DNA from: an uncultured Duncaniella sp.
Lineage (GTDB): Bacteria > Bacteroidota > Bacteroidia > Bacteroidales > Muribaculaceae
Length of the DNA stretch: 64,000 nt
Assembly (NCBI GenBank): GCA_910587515.1
Contig: CAJULW010000033.1
Location: 62,001 to 126,000 of the forward strand
Direction: 5' to 3'
Below, one piece after another: positions 1 to 8,677 of the stretch (the first letter of the stretch is position 1; each line of letters begins with the position of its first letter). Made by a program: the position numbers and the translations under genes. The notes beneath the pieces are model-generated. The model was not told the DNA's origin. It was given only the letters and a program-made list of their open reading frames with translations, and did no database searches.

Positions 1-335
1 ACGTCCAATGGGATTTTACGTATTGGGCTAACGGGACTATCCTCAATTATATACCGGTATTGAAGAAGTTGAAGCTTCGCGAAGCATTCATGTTTAAAGG
101 TGTATTGGGGCATTTGAGCGACAGGAATAAACCATGGATTAATCCTGACTTATATAGTTTTCCTACTATAAGCAAGACGCAGGAAATGAGTGATACCCCT
201 TATATGGAAGTCGGGGTAGGGCTTGACAATATATTTAAAGTGCTGCGTTTGGACTATACGTGGCGTCTGACATATAGGGAGAATCCGTATGCATGTAAAA
301 GCGGGCTTCGTTTTACATTTCATTTTTCGTTCTGA
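1..335 (+). CDS. DUF5686 family outer-membrane protein, C-terminal fragment
   Basis: The reading frame is open from the window edge (first full codon at base 3) to the TGA at 333-335, so only the last 110 or so residues of a longer gene are present. Residues such as TYWANGTILNYIP, KKLKLREAFMFKGV and a terminal Phe after alternating hydrophobic strands (LRFTFHFSF) look like the C-terminal beta-barrel of Bacteroidetes DUF5686 proteins, which often carry an N-terminal carboxypeptidase-like regulatory domain. The exact function of the family is not established; an outer-membrane location is inferred from the barrel-like end. The real start lies outside the window, and the TTG at 60 is internal. 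Confidence 0.75.
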   Translation, partial: VQWDFTYWANGTILNYIPVLKKLKLREAFMFKGVLGHLSDRNKPWINPDLYSFPTISKTQEMSDTPYMEVGVGLDNIFKVLRLDYTWRLTYRENPYACKSGLRFTFHFSF

Positions 336-402
336 TCATTGCGGATATCTCTTAATCTAAAGGATGTTTATTGCATATTTATCCGATTTTACCGGCATAA
401 AA

Positions 403-439
403 AAGACCCGGAGGCTTTGAATCACCTGATCCGGGTCTT
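403..439 (-). terminator. Intrinsic terminator of the acyl-CoA ligase gene
   Basis: A 10-bp perfect stem (403-412 with 430-439) with a 17-nt loop. On the minus strand it is followed by a run of T (opposite the A run at 399-404), as expected for the 3' end of the minus-strand ligase gene. It may also stop plus-strand transcripts from the DUF5686 gene, though the T run on that side is weaker. Confidence 0.8.
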
Positions 440-459
440 GTTATATGTATAAGTTATGG

Positions 460-2121
460 TTATTTTGATTGATACAGATAGCGTTTGATCGATCTTTTGG
501 GCGTTTTCTCGAATTCTTCGCTGAGCAACTTGTATCGCTGTACCTGTGAATATGCAGGCAGATCAGAGTTCAGTGTCTTGATGTTGTCATCCATTATCCC
601 TTTTATGGCTTGTTCATCGAGAGATTGCGATGTTATATTCTCGATATCGGGATATATAAGAGCTACGAGGCGTCCGTCACCACCGTCGATGACAAGAGAT
701 TCGGATATGTATGGAAGGTTGTTTAGTTTGTCTTCGATCTCTTCGGGATAAATGTTTTGTCCTGAAGGTCCGAGGATCATGTTTTTGTCACGGCCTCTGA
801 TATATAGAAAACCATCGCTGTCAAGATTACAGATATCACCTGTCGACAACCAACCGTCTTTGTCCATGCAGCTTTCCGTCGCTTCAGGATTTTTGTAGTA
901 TCCGAGCATTACGTTTTCGCCTTTGACGTGCAGTATGCCCGGTTTGTTTTCGGGGTCGGAGGAGTCTATCCTTGCTACGACACGGTCTACGATGCGTCCG
1001 CATGAAGCCATGCGGTTTTCATTGGCGTTGGCATATGCGATCAAAGGTCCGCATTCTGTCATACCGTATCCTACAGTGTAAGGGAAGCCGATACGACGGA
1101 GAAATTTCTCGACGTCTCGGTTGAGAGCGGCACCTCCGATAATTATTTCCTGAACGTTGCCTCCGAAAGTTTCAGTCAGACGGTCTTTTATCTTTCCAAG
1201 CAAACGTTCGTCGACGTATGGAACCATGAGCATAAGTTTCATGAGTGGCTTTTCAAGCATCGGGAATACGCGTGTGCGTATGATTTTTTCGATGATGAGG
1301 GGGACGGTGACGATATAGCGTGGATGAACTTTTGCGAATGCATCCATTATTATGCGCGGAGATGGGGTGCGTGTCAGAATGCGGATATGGTTTCCGCTGA
1401 TGAACGGGCGGAGCATATCTATTGTCAGTCCGTACATGTGGGCCAGCGGCAGCATACATACCACTCCGTCACCTGGGTTCGTCGGAAGGTGATTAAGGCA
1501 GAATTCAACGTTCGACCAAAGGCTTCGGTACGGAAGCATCACGCCTTTGGAGAAGCCTGTCGAGCCGGATGTGTAGCTTATCAGACAGAGTTCGTCTTTA
1601 GAATCAATGTAATATTTTACGTCTTCCTGGCTGAATCTGTCAGGATAGCGGTGTCCGAATATTTCGTTTAGATGTGCCCGTACATCAGTCAACTTTTCAT
1701 CATTGCTGTATATAAGTGAAAAGTCTCTTATGGAAAGTGCTCCAAGCAAGGTTGTCATGCCGTCCGGATTTAGGTCTTCCCATACGGTGTCATCAATTAT
1801 GGCAAGTTTGGCGTCGCTATGATTTATAAGATGTTGGATATTATCTGATTTGAAATCAGCAAGAATCGGTACGATTACAGCACCGTAGGTTAAAGTGGCG
1901 ATGAATGCCACGCACCATGACGAGCTGTTTTTTGCGCACAATGCCACCTTGTCACCTGGGCGTATGCCGACGTTTTCGTATAGTAGGTGAAGTTTCGCTA
2001 TTTTGCGTGCGACATCCTTATAAGTTATCGTCATGCCTCCGAAATCGGTGAGTGCTGGAAGTTCCCAATACTCCTTTATGGCGTCCTGAAAATATAGGTT
2101 TAGGCTTTCGCGGGATTTCAT
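460..2121 (-). CDS. AMP-dependent acyl-CoA synthetase/ligase (long-chain type)
   Basis: A 553-residue member of the ANL adenylating superfamily, which activates a carboxylic acid (probably a fatty acid) with ATP and then transfers it to CoA or a related thiol. The AMP-binding P-loop reads YTSGSTGFSKGVML (about residue 185), the A5 motif reads GYGMTECGP, and the A7-A8 region includes STGD and the hinge before a C-terminal domain with a GPSGQNIYPEEIE segment. The length fits FadD-type enzymes. There is no signal peptide, so it is expected in the cytoplasm or at the inner membrane. It is monocistronic, with its own terminator. The acyl substrate cannot be told from sequence. Confidence 0.88.
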   Translation of the reverse strand: MKSRESLNLYFQDAIKEYWELPALTDFGGMTITYKDVARKIAKLHLLYENVGIRPGDKVALCAKNSSSWCVAFIATLTYGAVIVPILADFKSDNIQHLINHSDAKLAIIDDTVWEDLNPDGMTTLLGALSIRDFSLIYSNDEKLTDVRAHLNEIFGHRYPDRFSQEDVKYYIDSKDELCLISYTSGSTGFSKGVMLPYRSLWSNVEFCLNHLPTNPGDGVVCMLPLAHMYGLTIDMLRPFISGNHIRILTRTPSPRIIMDAFAKVHPRYIVTVPLIIEKIIRTRVFPMLEKPLMKLMLMVPYVDERLLGKIKDRLTETFGGNVQEIIIGGAALNRDVEKFLRRIGFPYTVGYGMTECGPLIAYANANENRMASCGRIVDRVVARIDSSDPENKPGILHVKGENVMLGYYKNPEATESCMDKDGWLSTGDICNLDSDGFLYIRGRDKNMILGPSGQNIYPEEIEDKLNNLPYISESLVIDGGDGRLVALIYPDIENITSQSLDEQAIKGIMDDNIKTLNSDLPAYSQVQRYKLLSEEFEKTPKRSIKRYLYQSK

Positions 2122-2223
2122 TTAAATTGATTGATAATTGATATGTAAAATAGGAAATGGTGGAATGAGAAGTTGATTCAGCCAGAAGCATCAATCGACG
2201 GTAACTGAGCAGAAATAGGGTCG

Positions 2224-2231
2224 CAAAATTA
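2224..2231 (-). promoter_or_regulatory. Possible -7 box of the acyl-CoA ligase gene
   Basis: TAATTTTG on the minus strand fits the Bacteroidetes -7 consensus TAnnTTTG and lies about 100 nt upstream of the ATG at 2121. No good TTTG -33 element is present at the usual spacing, so this is tentative. Confidence 0.3.
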
Positions 2232-2261
2232 CGAAAAAGAGAGTGTTTTATGCGAATAGAT

Positions 2262-3161
2262 TCATTTAATAAATCTTAACGATTGCTCAAGCAATGGAGT
2301 TGACGATGCCGGGTCAAGTATTTTTACGTTAGGGTCTTTGGACAGCCAAAGCAGTTGTTTTTTTGCATAGACCCTTGTGTTTTTTGCGATACGTGCGATA
2401 GCTGTTTCGCGGTCCATTGTCCCGTCGGCTACAGCGAACAGTTCTTTATATCCGACTGTGTTGAGTGCGTTCAGGTGGCGTAGTGGCAGAAGTTTTCGTG
2501 CTTCTTCTTCCAATCCTGATTCTATCATCGCGTCCACTCTGCGGTTTATCCGATCGAAAAGTATTTGTCTGTCCCACCCGATAGCTATCTTTATTATATT
2601 GAAATCTCGTTTTTTACGTACACCCGTACGCAATGATGAGTATGGTACACCTGCCTGAAGTGATATTTCGATCGCATGTACGAGTCTTCGATGATTGGAT
2701 GGGTCACATGATTCCAGATAATCCGGATCGAGTTCCTTCAGGCGTTCGTGGAGAGCCGGAAGTCCTCCCTCATTGTATATGCCAAGAGTATGTGTCCGTA
2801 TCTCGGGTGTAATGGTTGGAAGCTCGTCTATGCCATTGGTTATCGCATCGATATACATCATTGAGCCTCCACACATTACTGCGTAATCGCGTGTCTGCCA
2901 TAAATCTGAGAGTATCGACAGCGCGTCTTTTTCAAAATTGGCGGCAGAGTAATAGTCAGACGGATCGATGGTTGATATGAGGTGATGTCTGACCGTGGAT
3001 AATTCTTCTGGTGTGGGAGTCGCTGTTCCGATTGACATCCCGCGATAGAGCTGGCGCGAATCCGCTGACACTATTTCTGTGCCAAGTTCGTGCGCCAACT
3101 CTATCGCAAGAGCGGTTTTGCCGCTTGCTGTCGGTCCGGTTATTATTACAAGATTTTTCAA
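2262..3161 (-). CDS. miaA: tRNA dimethylallyltransferase MiaA
   Basis: A 299-residue P-loop enzyme that transfers a dimethylallyl group from DMAPP to N6 of A37 in tRNAs reading UNN codons, the first step to ms2i6A. The Walker A GPTASGKT is at residues 9-16, followed by the family segments SADSRQLYRGMSIGTATP and CGGSMMYIDA, and the C-terminal substrate-binding part has NTVGYKELF and RVYAKKQLLW. The start is a TTG whose last bases overlap the TGA of pepT (TTGA at 3161-3158), indicating translational coupling; no ATG is available nearby. Length is typical of the family. RimO in the same window is another translation-modification enzyme but is not linked to this operon. Confidence 0.95.
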   Translation of the reverse strand: MKNLVIITGPTASGKTALAIELAHELGTEIVSADSRQLYRGMSIGTATPTPEELSTVRHHLISTIDPSDYYSAANFEKDALSILSDLWQTRDYAVMCGGSMMYIDAITNGIDELPTITPEIRTHTLGIYNEGGLPALHERLKELDPDYLESCDPSNHRRLVHAIEISLQAGVPYSSLRTGVRKKRDFNIIKIAIGWDRQILFDRINRRVDAMIESGLEEEARKLLPLRHLNALNTVGYKELFAVADGTMDRETAIARIAKNTRVYAKKQLLWLSKDPNVKILDPASSTPLLEQSLRFIK

Positions 3162-4381
3162 TCTTTTTCAGCGACAAGACGTGCGATTTCCACAATGACT
3201 TGAGTCGCCTTTTCCATCGAAGGAATAGGAATAAACTCATATCGGCCATGGAAATTAAGTCCACCTGCGAAAATATTTGGACAAGGCAGGCCTTTGAATG
3301 ATAGTTGAGCACCGTCGGTTCCTCCGCGTATGGGTTGAACCTTAGGCGTGATGTCAATATTTTTCATGGCCTGTACGGCGATGTCGACAATATGCATGAC
3401 TGGCTCTATCTTTTCACGCATGTTGTAATACTGGTCTTTGATCTCTATCGATGCGCAGTCGGGGAATTCATTGTTGATTTTGCGAGTCAGATGCTCAAGC
3501 TCCTTTTTGCGTCGTTCGAAGCGGTCTCGGTCATGGTCTCGTATTATATAAGTGAGAACCGTTTCCTCGACGTTTCCTTCAAATGATATGAGATGATAGA
3601 ATCCTTCATAGCCTTCTGTATGTTCTGGGGTCTCCCATCGTGGAAGCATAATGACAAACTGGTTTGCTATCCGGATGGAGTTTATCATTTTGTGTTTTGC
3701 ATATCCGGGATGGACATTTCTGCCTTTGAATGTTATTTTGGCTACAGCGGCATTGAAATTCTCAAATTCAAGTTCGCCTATTTCTCCACCGTCCATTGTG
3801 TATCCCCAGTCCGCACCAAATCGGTCGACATCGAATTTATGGGCTCCTTGGCCGATTTCTTCATCGGGATTGAAAGCTATACGGATATCCCCGTGCTTAA
3901 TTTGAGGGTTTTTGATCAGATAATCGATAGCTGTTATTATTTCAGCTATGCCAGCTTTGTCGTCAGCTCCTAGAAGTGTGTTACCATCGGTTACTATGAG
4001 GTCTTGACCTATATAATTTAGAAGTTCAGGAAATTTAGTAGGATCAAGAACTATATTTTTGTTAGCATTCAGCATAATGTCACCGCCATTATAGTTTTCG
4101 ACTATACGTGGGGCGACATGTTTGCCACTCATGTCAGGTGATGTGTCAAGATGGGCGATGAAACCGAGAGTGGGAACTTTTTTGTCAGTGTTGCCTTTGA
4201 GAGTGGCCATAAGATAGCCGTTTTCATCAAGTGTGATGTCTGAAAGACCCATAGCGCGTAGTTCTTTTTCAAGGTGTTGCGCAAATATCATTTGTCCTGG
4301 GGTCGATGGTGTGAGGTTGGTGAGTTCGTCACTCTGGGTGTCAAATTTGACATATTCCAGAAAGCGGTCAACTACAGTCAT
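3158..4381 (-). CDS. pepT: Peptidase T (tripeptide aminopeptidase)
   Basis: A 407-residue M20 family zinc aminopeptidase that removes the N-terminal residue of tripeptides in the cytoplasm. Metal and catalytic motifs are visible: AHLDTSPD (first metal His and catalytic Asp), GADDKAGIAEI (bridging Asp), PDEEIGQGA (catalytic Glu), DGGEIGELEFE, and GLNFHGRYEF near the C-terminus (last metal His). The length matches PepT of other bacteria. It is the first gene of a two-gene operon with miaA and has a good promoter just upstream. Confidence 0.95.
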   Translation of the reverse strand: MTVVDRFLEYVKFDTQSDELTNLTPSTPGQMIFAQHLEKELRAMGLSDITLDENGYLMATLKGNTDKKVPTLGFIAHLDTSPDMSGKHVAPRIVENYNGGDIMLNANKNIVLDPTKFPELLNYIGQDLIVTDGNTLLGADDKAGIAEIITAIDYLIKNPQIKHGDIRIAFNPDEEIGQGAHKFDVDRFGADWGYTMDGGEIGELEFENFNAAVAKITFKGRNVHPGYAKHKMINSIRIANQFVIMLPRWETPEHTEGYEGFYHLISFEGNVEETVLTYIIRDHDRDRFERRKKELEHLTRKINNEFPDCASIEIKDQYYNMREKIEPVMHIVDIAVQAMKNIDITPKVQPIRGGTDGAQLSFKGLPCPNIFAGGLNFHGRYEFIPIPSMEKATQVIVEIARLVAEKD

Positions 4382-4427
4382 GGTGTTGTCGATTTTTGGT
4401 ATGTAAAATGATTTTGAATTAATGATG

Positions 4428-4458
4428 CAAAATTAGTTACTTTTCCGTATACTGGCAA
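4428..4458 (-). promoter_or_regulatory. Promoter of pepT-miaA
   Basis: On the minus strand a TTG -33 element (4458-4456, in the context GTTG) is followed after 20 nt by TAATTTTG (4435-4428), matching the Bacteroidetes -33/-7 arrangement. The ATG of pepT is about 45 nt further on. Confidence 0.55.
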
Positions 4459-4507
4459 CAATACACAAAAAATCACTATAAACCAATAGCCAGAAATGTA
4501 TAAGAAT

Positions 4508-4548
4508 AAAATCAGGGCATAACTAAAATTGAGTTATGCCCTGATTTT
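4508..4548 (-). terminator. Intrinsic terminator of dnaK
   Basis: A perfect 17-bp stem (4508-4524 with 4532-4548) with a 7-nt loop, directly after the minus-strand dnaK stop and followed on that strand by a T-rich stretch. It separates dnaK from the pepT operon. Confidence 0.88.
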
Positions 4549-4562
4549 ATTTTGGTTGCTGA

Positions 4563-6467
4563 TTATTTCACTTCCTCGAATTCTACGTCGTCGACGTGGC
4601 CTTCTCCGGGGTTGCCTGCCGATGAAGAGCCTGGTGTCGGTCCGGATTGTGATGTTCCGGCTGATTGCTGTGCGTTAAGAATTTCCTGTTGGATCGCTCC
4701 AAACGTGTTTTGTATTTCGGTTATCGCTGAGTCGATCGCTGCGGTGTTTTGCGCTTTATGTGCTTCTTTCAGTTTATTAAGAGCGTTGTCGATAAGCGTC
4801 TTCTTGTCTGCCGGTATTTTATCACCGAGTTCCTGTAGTTGTTTTTCGGTTTGGAAAATAACGGTGTCAGCGTGGTTGAGTTTGTCGATTTTCTCTTTTT
4901 CTTTTGCGTCAGCTGCCGCGTTGGCTTCGGCCTCTTTTTTCATACGTTCGATTTCTGCGTCGGTAAGGCCGCTTGAGGCTTCGATTCGTATGCTTTGTTC
5001 TTTGCCGGTGGCTTTGTCTTTGGCTGATACGTTAAGAATGCCGTTGGCGTCAACTTCGAAGGTTACTTCGATCTGTGGTATGCCGCGTGGAGCTGGCGCG
5101 ATTCCGTCGAGATGGAATTTGCCGAGTGTCTTGTCGTCTTTGGCCATGGGGCGTTCTCCCTGAAGGACGTGGATTTCAACGGACGGCTGGTTGTCGGTGG
5201 CGGTTGAGAATGTTTCGCTTTTGCGTGTTGGGATCGTTGTGTTGGCTTCGATCATTTTGGTCATTACGCCTCCGAGTGTCTCGATGCCGATTGACAAGGG
5301 TACTACGTCGAGAAGAAGTACATCCTTAACGTCGCCTGAAAGCACTCCTCCCTGGATTGCTGCGCCTACAGCGACAACTTCATCGGGATTTACGCCTTTT
5401 GACGGTGCTTTCCCAAAGAATTTCTCTACGATTTGCTGGATTGCCGGTATACGTGTAGAACCTCCGACGAGAATGACTTCGTCAATGTCTTTGGCATTCA
5501 TTCCGGCATCTTTAAGAGCTTGTTCGCAAGGTTTGATTGTTGCCTGGATGAGTTTGTCTGCAAGTTGTTCGAACTGGGCTCTGGTAAGCGTTTTTACCAA
5601 GTGTTTTGGACCGGTTGCGGTTGCGGTTATATATGGGAGATTTATTTCCGTGGATGTGGTGGACGAAAGTTCGATTTTGGCTTTTTCCGCTGCTTCTTTC
5701 AGGCGTTGGAGTGCCATGGCGTCTTTGCGAAGGTCGATTCCTTCTTCTTTTTCAAATTCATTGGCAAGCCAATCGATAATCACATGGTCGAAGTCGTCAC
5801 CTCCAAGATGTGTGTCGCCATTAGTTGATTTTACTTCAAATACACCGTCGCCAAGTTCAAGGATAGAAATATCAAAAGTACCGCCACCAAGGTCGAATAC
5901 CGCGATTTTCTGATCTTTGTCTGATTTGTCCAAACCGTATGCAAGAGCGGCTGCAGTCGGTTCGTTGACGATTCTCTTGACTGTCAGACCTGCGATTTCT
6001 CCGGCTTCTTTGGTTGCCTGGCGTTGAGAGTCGTTGAAGTATGCCGGTACGGTGATGACGGCTTCGGTGACTGACTGTCCAAGGTAATCTTCAGCGGTTT
6101 TCTTCATTTTCTGAAGGATCATTGCTGATATTTCTTGAGGGGTGTATTCGCGGCCGTCAATGTCGACGCGTGGAGTATTGTTTTCGCTTCGTACAACTTT
6201 GTAAGGTACGCGATCGATCTCTTTTTCCACCTGATCGTATGTCTCGCCCATGAAACGTTTGATCGAATTGATGGTGCGGGTCGGATTGGTGATGGCTTGA
6301 CGTTTTGCAGGATCTCCAACTTTACGTTCGCCACCGTCAACAAATGCTACGATTGACGGAGTAGTATTGCGTCCCTCGCTGTTAGGAATTACGACAGGGT
6401 CGTTTCCTTCGAGAACTGAGACGCATGAATTAGTGGTTCCAAGGTCAATACCGATAATTTTTCCCAT
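4563..6467 (-). CDS. dnaK: Chaperone DnaK (Hsp70)
   Basis: A 634-residue Hsp70. The N-terminal ATPase domain starts with IIGIDLGTTNSCVSV and contains the phosphate-2 loop DLGGGTFDIS and the adenosine-site segment VGGSTRIPAIQ. The substrate-binding domain (about residues 385-505) includes DVVPLSIGIETLGG, then the helical lid and a Gly/Ser-rich tail ending VDDVEFEEVK. It acts in the cytoplasm with DnaJ and GrpE to fold nascent and stress-damaged proteins; those partners are not in this window. The gene stands alone with its own terminator, so heat control, if any, must lie in the 306-bp region upstream. Confidence 0.98.
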   Translation of the reverse strand: MGKIIGIDLGTTNSCVSVLEGNDPVVIPNSEGRNTTPSIVAFVDGGERKVGDPAKRQAITNPTRTINSIKRFMGETYDQVEKEIDRVPYKVVRSENNTPRVDIDGREYTPQEISAMILQKMKKTAEDYLGQSVTEAVITVPAYFNDSQRQATKEAGEIAGLTVKRIVNEPTAAALAYGLDKSDKDQKIAVFDLGGGTFDISILELGDGVFEVKSTNGDTHLGGDDFDHVIIDWLANEFEKEEGIDLRKDAMALQRLKEAAEKAKIELSSTTSTEINLPYITATATGPKHLVKTLTRAQFEQLADKLIQATIKPCEQALKDAGMNAKDIDEVILVGGSTRIPAIQQIVEKFFGKAPSKGVNPDEVVAVGAAIQGGVLSGDVKDVLLLDVVPLSIGIETLGGVMTKMIEANTTIPTRKSETFSTATDNQPSVEIHVLQGERPMAKDDKTLGKFHLDGIAPAPRGIPQIEVTFEVDANGILNVSAKDKATGKEQSIRIEASSGLTDAEIERMKKEAEANAAADAKEKEKIDKLNHADTVIFQTEKQLQELGDKIPADKKTLIDNALNKLKEAHKAQNTAAIDSAITEIQNTFGAIQQEILNAQQSAGTSQSGPTPGSSSAGNPGEGHVDDVEFEEVK

Positions 6468-6773
6468 AATGAGTGCTATTTATTTCTGTTTTTAATATTT
6501 GTTAGTTTTAAGCCGTCGGGTCTATAACTATTATCCGACATCCATTAATGTAACAAATTTTATGCCAAAAAGGTTGTTGAATACTTAATGTTCAGGAATG
6601 TAGGATGTTATTGTATAAAAGATATGACAAATAAACTGACACGGTCTGCCAATACGACAGAATCGTAAAGACAGACCGTAAGTTAAGTTTTATGTGTAAG
6701 TGTTTGATTAAGATGGGTTAGTATGAATAGCACAAAAAATAAAATGTACGATTGTGTTAGGGTCATTCAGGTG
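6468..6773. other. Intergenic region between dnaK and asnA (306 bp)
   Basis: No convincing gene is seen on either strand; the longest ATG-started frames are under about 20 codons. It should hold the dnaK promoter, but no clean TAnnTTTG box is seen near the dnaK start. A GAGTGCTA half-site at about 6471-6478 resembles half of a CIRCE element but has no partner. An inverted repeat at 6641-6679 is listed separately. Confidence 0.5.
6641..6679 (-). terminator. Inverted repeat downstream of asnA, possible terminator
   Basis: An 8-bp perfect stem (6641-6648 with 6672-6679) encloses a second small 4-bp stem (6654-6657 with 6663-6666). It lies about 95 nt after the asnA stop, between asnA and dnaK on the same strand. 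There is no strong T run, so it could equally be part of the dnaK control region. Confidence 0.35.
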
Positions 6774-7808
6774 TCATAAGAGTTCTATGCCGGCTTCCGC
6801 GCATTTCCGTATTTGGTCTTCCGGCCAAATGGAAGCCTGGACTTCTCCTATATGGGCTTTATGAAGAAGGAACATACATAGGCGGCTTTGGCCTATTCCT
6901 CCTCCTATAGAATAGGGTAGTTTCCCTTCAAGAAGCAATTTGTGGAATGTCAGGTTGGCTCGTTCGGTACATCCGCGTATTTCAAGCTGCTCTTTTAGCG
7001 ATTCAGGGCTGACTCTTATTCCCATTGAGGATATTTCAAATGGTATTTCAAGTACGGGGTTCCACAAAATAATGTCACCGTTCAAGCCTCTGTATCCGTC
7101 TTCGTTGGCACTTGTCCAGTCGTCATAATCTGGAGATCGTCCGTCATGTGGCTTCCCATCGCTTAGGGGGGCGCCTATACCTATAATAAATATGGCTCCG
7201 TTTTCGCGTGCGCATATAGCTTCTCTTTCACGAGGGGTTTTGTCGGGGTATAATTTCGCTAATTCTTCAGCGTGGATAAAAGTGATATGCTGAGGGAGCA
7301 CAGGGGTAATATGCGGGAATTTTTCATAGACCATTCGCTCTACTTCAAGCAATGTGCGGTATATCGTGCGGACGGTGTCTTTGAGATATTCGAGATTGCG
7401 GTCTTCTTTGCGGATTGTTTTTTCCCAATCCCATTGATCTACGTACAGGGAGTGGATATTGTCGAGATCTTCGAATGTCCTGATTGCGTTCATGTCGGTG
7501 TAGAGTCCGTATCCTGGGGCTATATCGTAAGCACCGAGTTTGTATCTTTTCCATTTGGCCAAAGAGTGGACGACTTCCGCTTTACGCCCTTCCATCGCGT
7601 CAATGCTGAATGAAACCGCGTTTTCAACTCCGTTAAGATCATCGTTTAAACCTGTTCCCGTCAATAAAAAAAGAGGGGCGGTGACACGACGGAGTTTGAG
7701 CTCTCGTGCAAGAGTTGTCTGAAAAGCGTCCTTGACCATTTTGATAGCTACTTCAGTTGTTTCAGGCAGAAGTTTGCGATGGTATTTTTGGGGAAGAATT
7801 AGTGGCAT
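6774..7808 (-). CDS. asnA: Aspartate-ammonia ligase AsnA
   Basis: A 344-residue ammonia-dependent asparagine synthetase, structurally related to class II aminoacyl-tRNA synthetases. It makes asparagine from aspartate, ATP and NH4+. Family-typical segments include TAPLFLLTGTGLNDDLNG near the N-terminus, VHSLAKWKRYKLG, TDMNAIR, VDQWDWEK, and a C-terminal SIGGGIGQSRLCMFLL. It is slightly longer than the roughly 330-residue E. coli enzyme. It is a single gene with its own promoter, consistent with ammonia as a main nitrogen source in gut Bacteroidales. Confidence 0.96.
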   Translation of the reverse strand: MPLILPQKYHRKLLPETTEVAIKMVKDAFQTTLARELKLRRVTAPLFLLTGTGLNDDLNGVENAVSFSIDAMEGRKAEVVHSLAKWKRYKLGAYDIAPGYGLYTDMNAIRTFEDLDNIHSLYVDQWDWEKTIRKEDRNLEYLKDTVRTIYRTLLEVERMVYEKFPHITPVLPQHITFIHAEELAKLYPDKTPREREAICARENGAIFIIGIGAPLSDGKPHDGRSPDYDDWTSANEDGYRGLNGDIILWNPVLEIPFEISSMGIRVSPESLKEQLEIRGCTERANLTFHKLLLEGKLPYSIGGGIGQSRLCMFLLHKAHIGEVQASIWPEDQIRKCAEAGIELL

Positions 7809-7851
7809 ATTCTAATGAACTTAAATCGAGGATTAATAAATCATCTGATGG

Positions 7852-7882
7852 CAAAGATATATGTTATTTGTGAAATATGCAA
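7852..7882 (-). promoter_or_regulatory. Promoter of asnA
   Basis: On the minus strand TTG (7882-7880) precedes TATCTTTG (7859-7852) by 20 nt, fitting the Bacteroidetes -33/-7 consensus. The asnA ATG is about 43 nt downstream. Confidence 0.5.
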
Positions 7883-7933
7883 GCAAATTGCAATAAAAAT
7901 ACTGAATATATTGGCATAATGAAATTTGATTAG

Positions 7934-7962
7934 TTGATATGTGGCCCATTTTGCTAATTTTG
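7934..7962 (+). promoter_or_regulatory. Possible promoter of the tsaC-like gene
   Basis: TTG (7934-7936) followed after 18 nt by TAATTTTG (7955-7962). A second -7-like box, TAAATTTG at 8066-8073, lies closer to the start but lacks a -33 partner. Which one is used cannot be decided from sequence. Confidence 0.35.
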
Positions 7963-8104
7963 TAAAGCGTAGGTGTTATCGGGTTGTTGCGACGTTTATT
8001 ATTAAATTTATTTTATTTTCTGAATTAATCATTGATGACAGATGTATAAATACAAAGAAATGGATTAAATTTGCAAAAGATACGGGTGATTTATCTACAT
8101 AGTG

Positions 8105-8674
8105 ATGACTTTTGGGGAAGATATAGAACTGGCTGCTGAAACTATGCGTCAAGGCGGTGTTATAGTATATCCTACAGACACGATTTGGGGGATAGGGTGT
8201 GACGCGACAAATTCGGAAGCTGTCCGAAGGGTGTTTGAATTGAAACGTCGTTCTGATTCAAAGGCTCTTATTACGCTTGTATCGGATATTAATGATATAG
8301 CGATTTATACTTCTGTCTTGCCTGATTCTGTAATTACGATGATAAACGATTGCGAGAGGCCGACAACGATAATATATCCTGGCGCGCGTAATCTTGCTCC
8401 GGAGTTGCTTTCTTCTGACGGAAGTGTGGGCATAAGGGTGACGAGGGAATATGTCTCGTCGTCGATATGCAGGATATTGGGACGTCCGTTGGTTTCTACT
8501 TCCGCGAATATAAGCGGAGAACCATCGCCCTCGGTGTTTAAGGAGATATCGTCTGAGATTCTTGAAAAAGTTGACTATGTCGTTGAGGCGCGTCGTAATG
8601 ATATTTCAAGGGCACTTCCGTCAAGGATTGTAAGGCTTGAAAGTGATGGCAGCATGACAGTAATACGTTCGTGA
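8105..8674 (+). CDS. Threonylcarbamoyl-AMP synthase, Sua5/YciO/YrdC family
   Basis: A protein of about 189 residues made of a single YrdC-like dsRNA-binding fold. The family makes threonylcarbamoyl-AMP from threonine, bicarbonate and ATP, used for t6A37 in tRNA. Visible motifs are YPTDTIWGIGCDA near the N-terminus, ELKRRSDSKALI, and STSANISGEPSP at about residue 140. The ATG at 8105 is preferred over the GTG at 8102. It sits only 3 bases before the sugar transferase gene, so the two are probably co-transcribed. Whether it is TsaC proper or a YciO paralogue cannot be settled here. Confidence 0.85.
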   Translation: MTFGEDIELAAETMRQGGVIVYPTDTIWGIGCDATNSEAVRRVFELKRRSDSKALITLVSDINDIAIYTSVLPDSVITMINDCERPTTIIYPGARNLAPELLSSDGSVGIRVTREYVSSSICRILGRPLVSTSANISGEPSPSVFKEISSEILEKVDYVVEARRNDISRALPSRIVRLESDGSMTVIRS

Positions 8675-8677
8675 ATC

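Noticed and set aside
4552..5163. A 203-codon open frame on the plus strand opposite the 3' end of dnaK
   Set aside because: It lies wholly antisense to a well-conserved gene; the composition (Ser/Cys/Ala-rich) is what the reverse of dnaK codons gives, and no family is recognised.
6462..6480. CIRCE-like half-site GAGTGCTA just upstream of dnaK
   Set aside because: Only one half is present; the required partner TTAGCACTC at 9-bp spacing is absent on both sides, so HrcA control is not supported.
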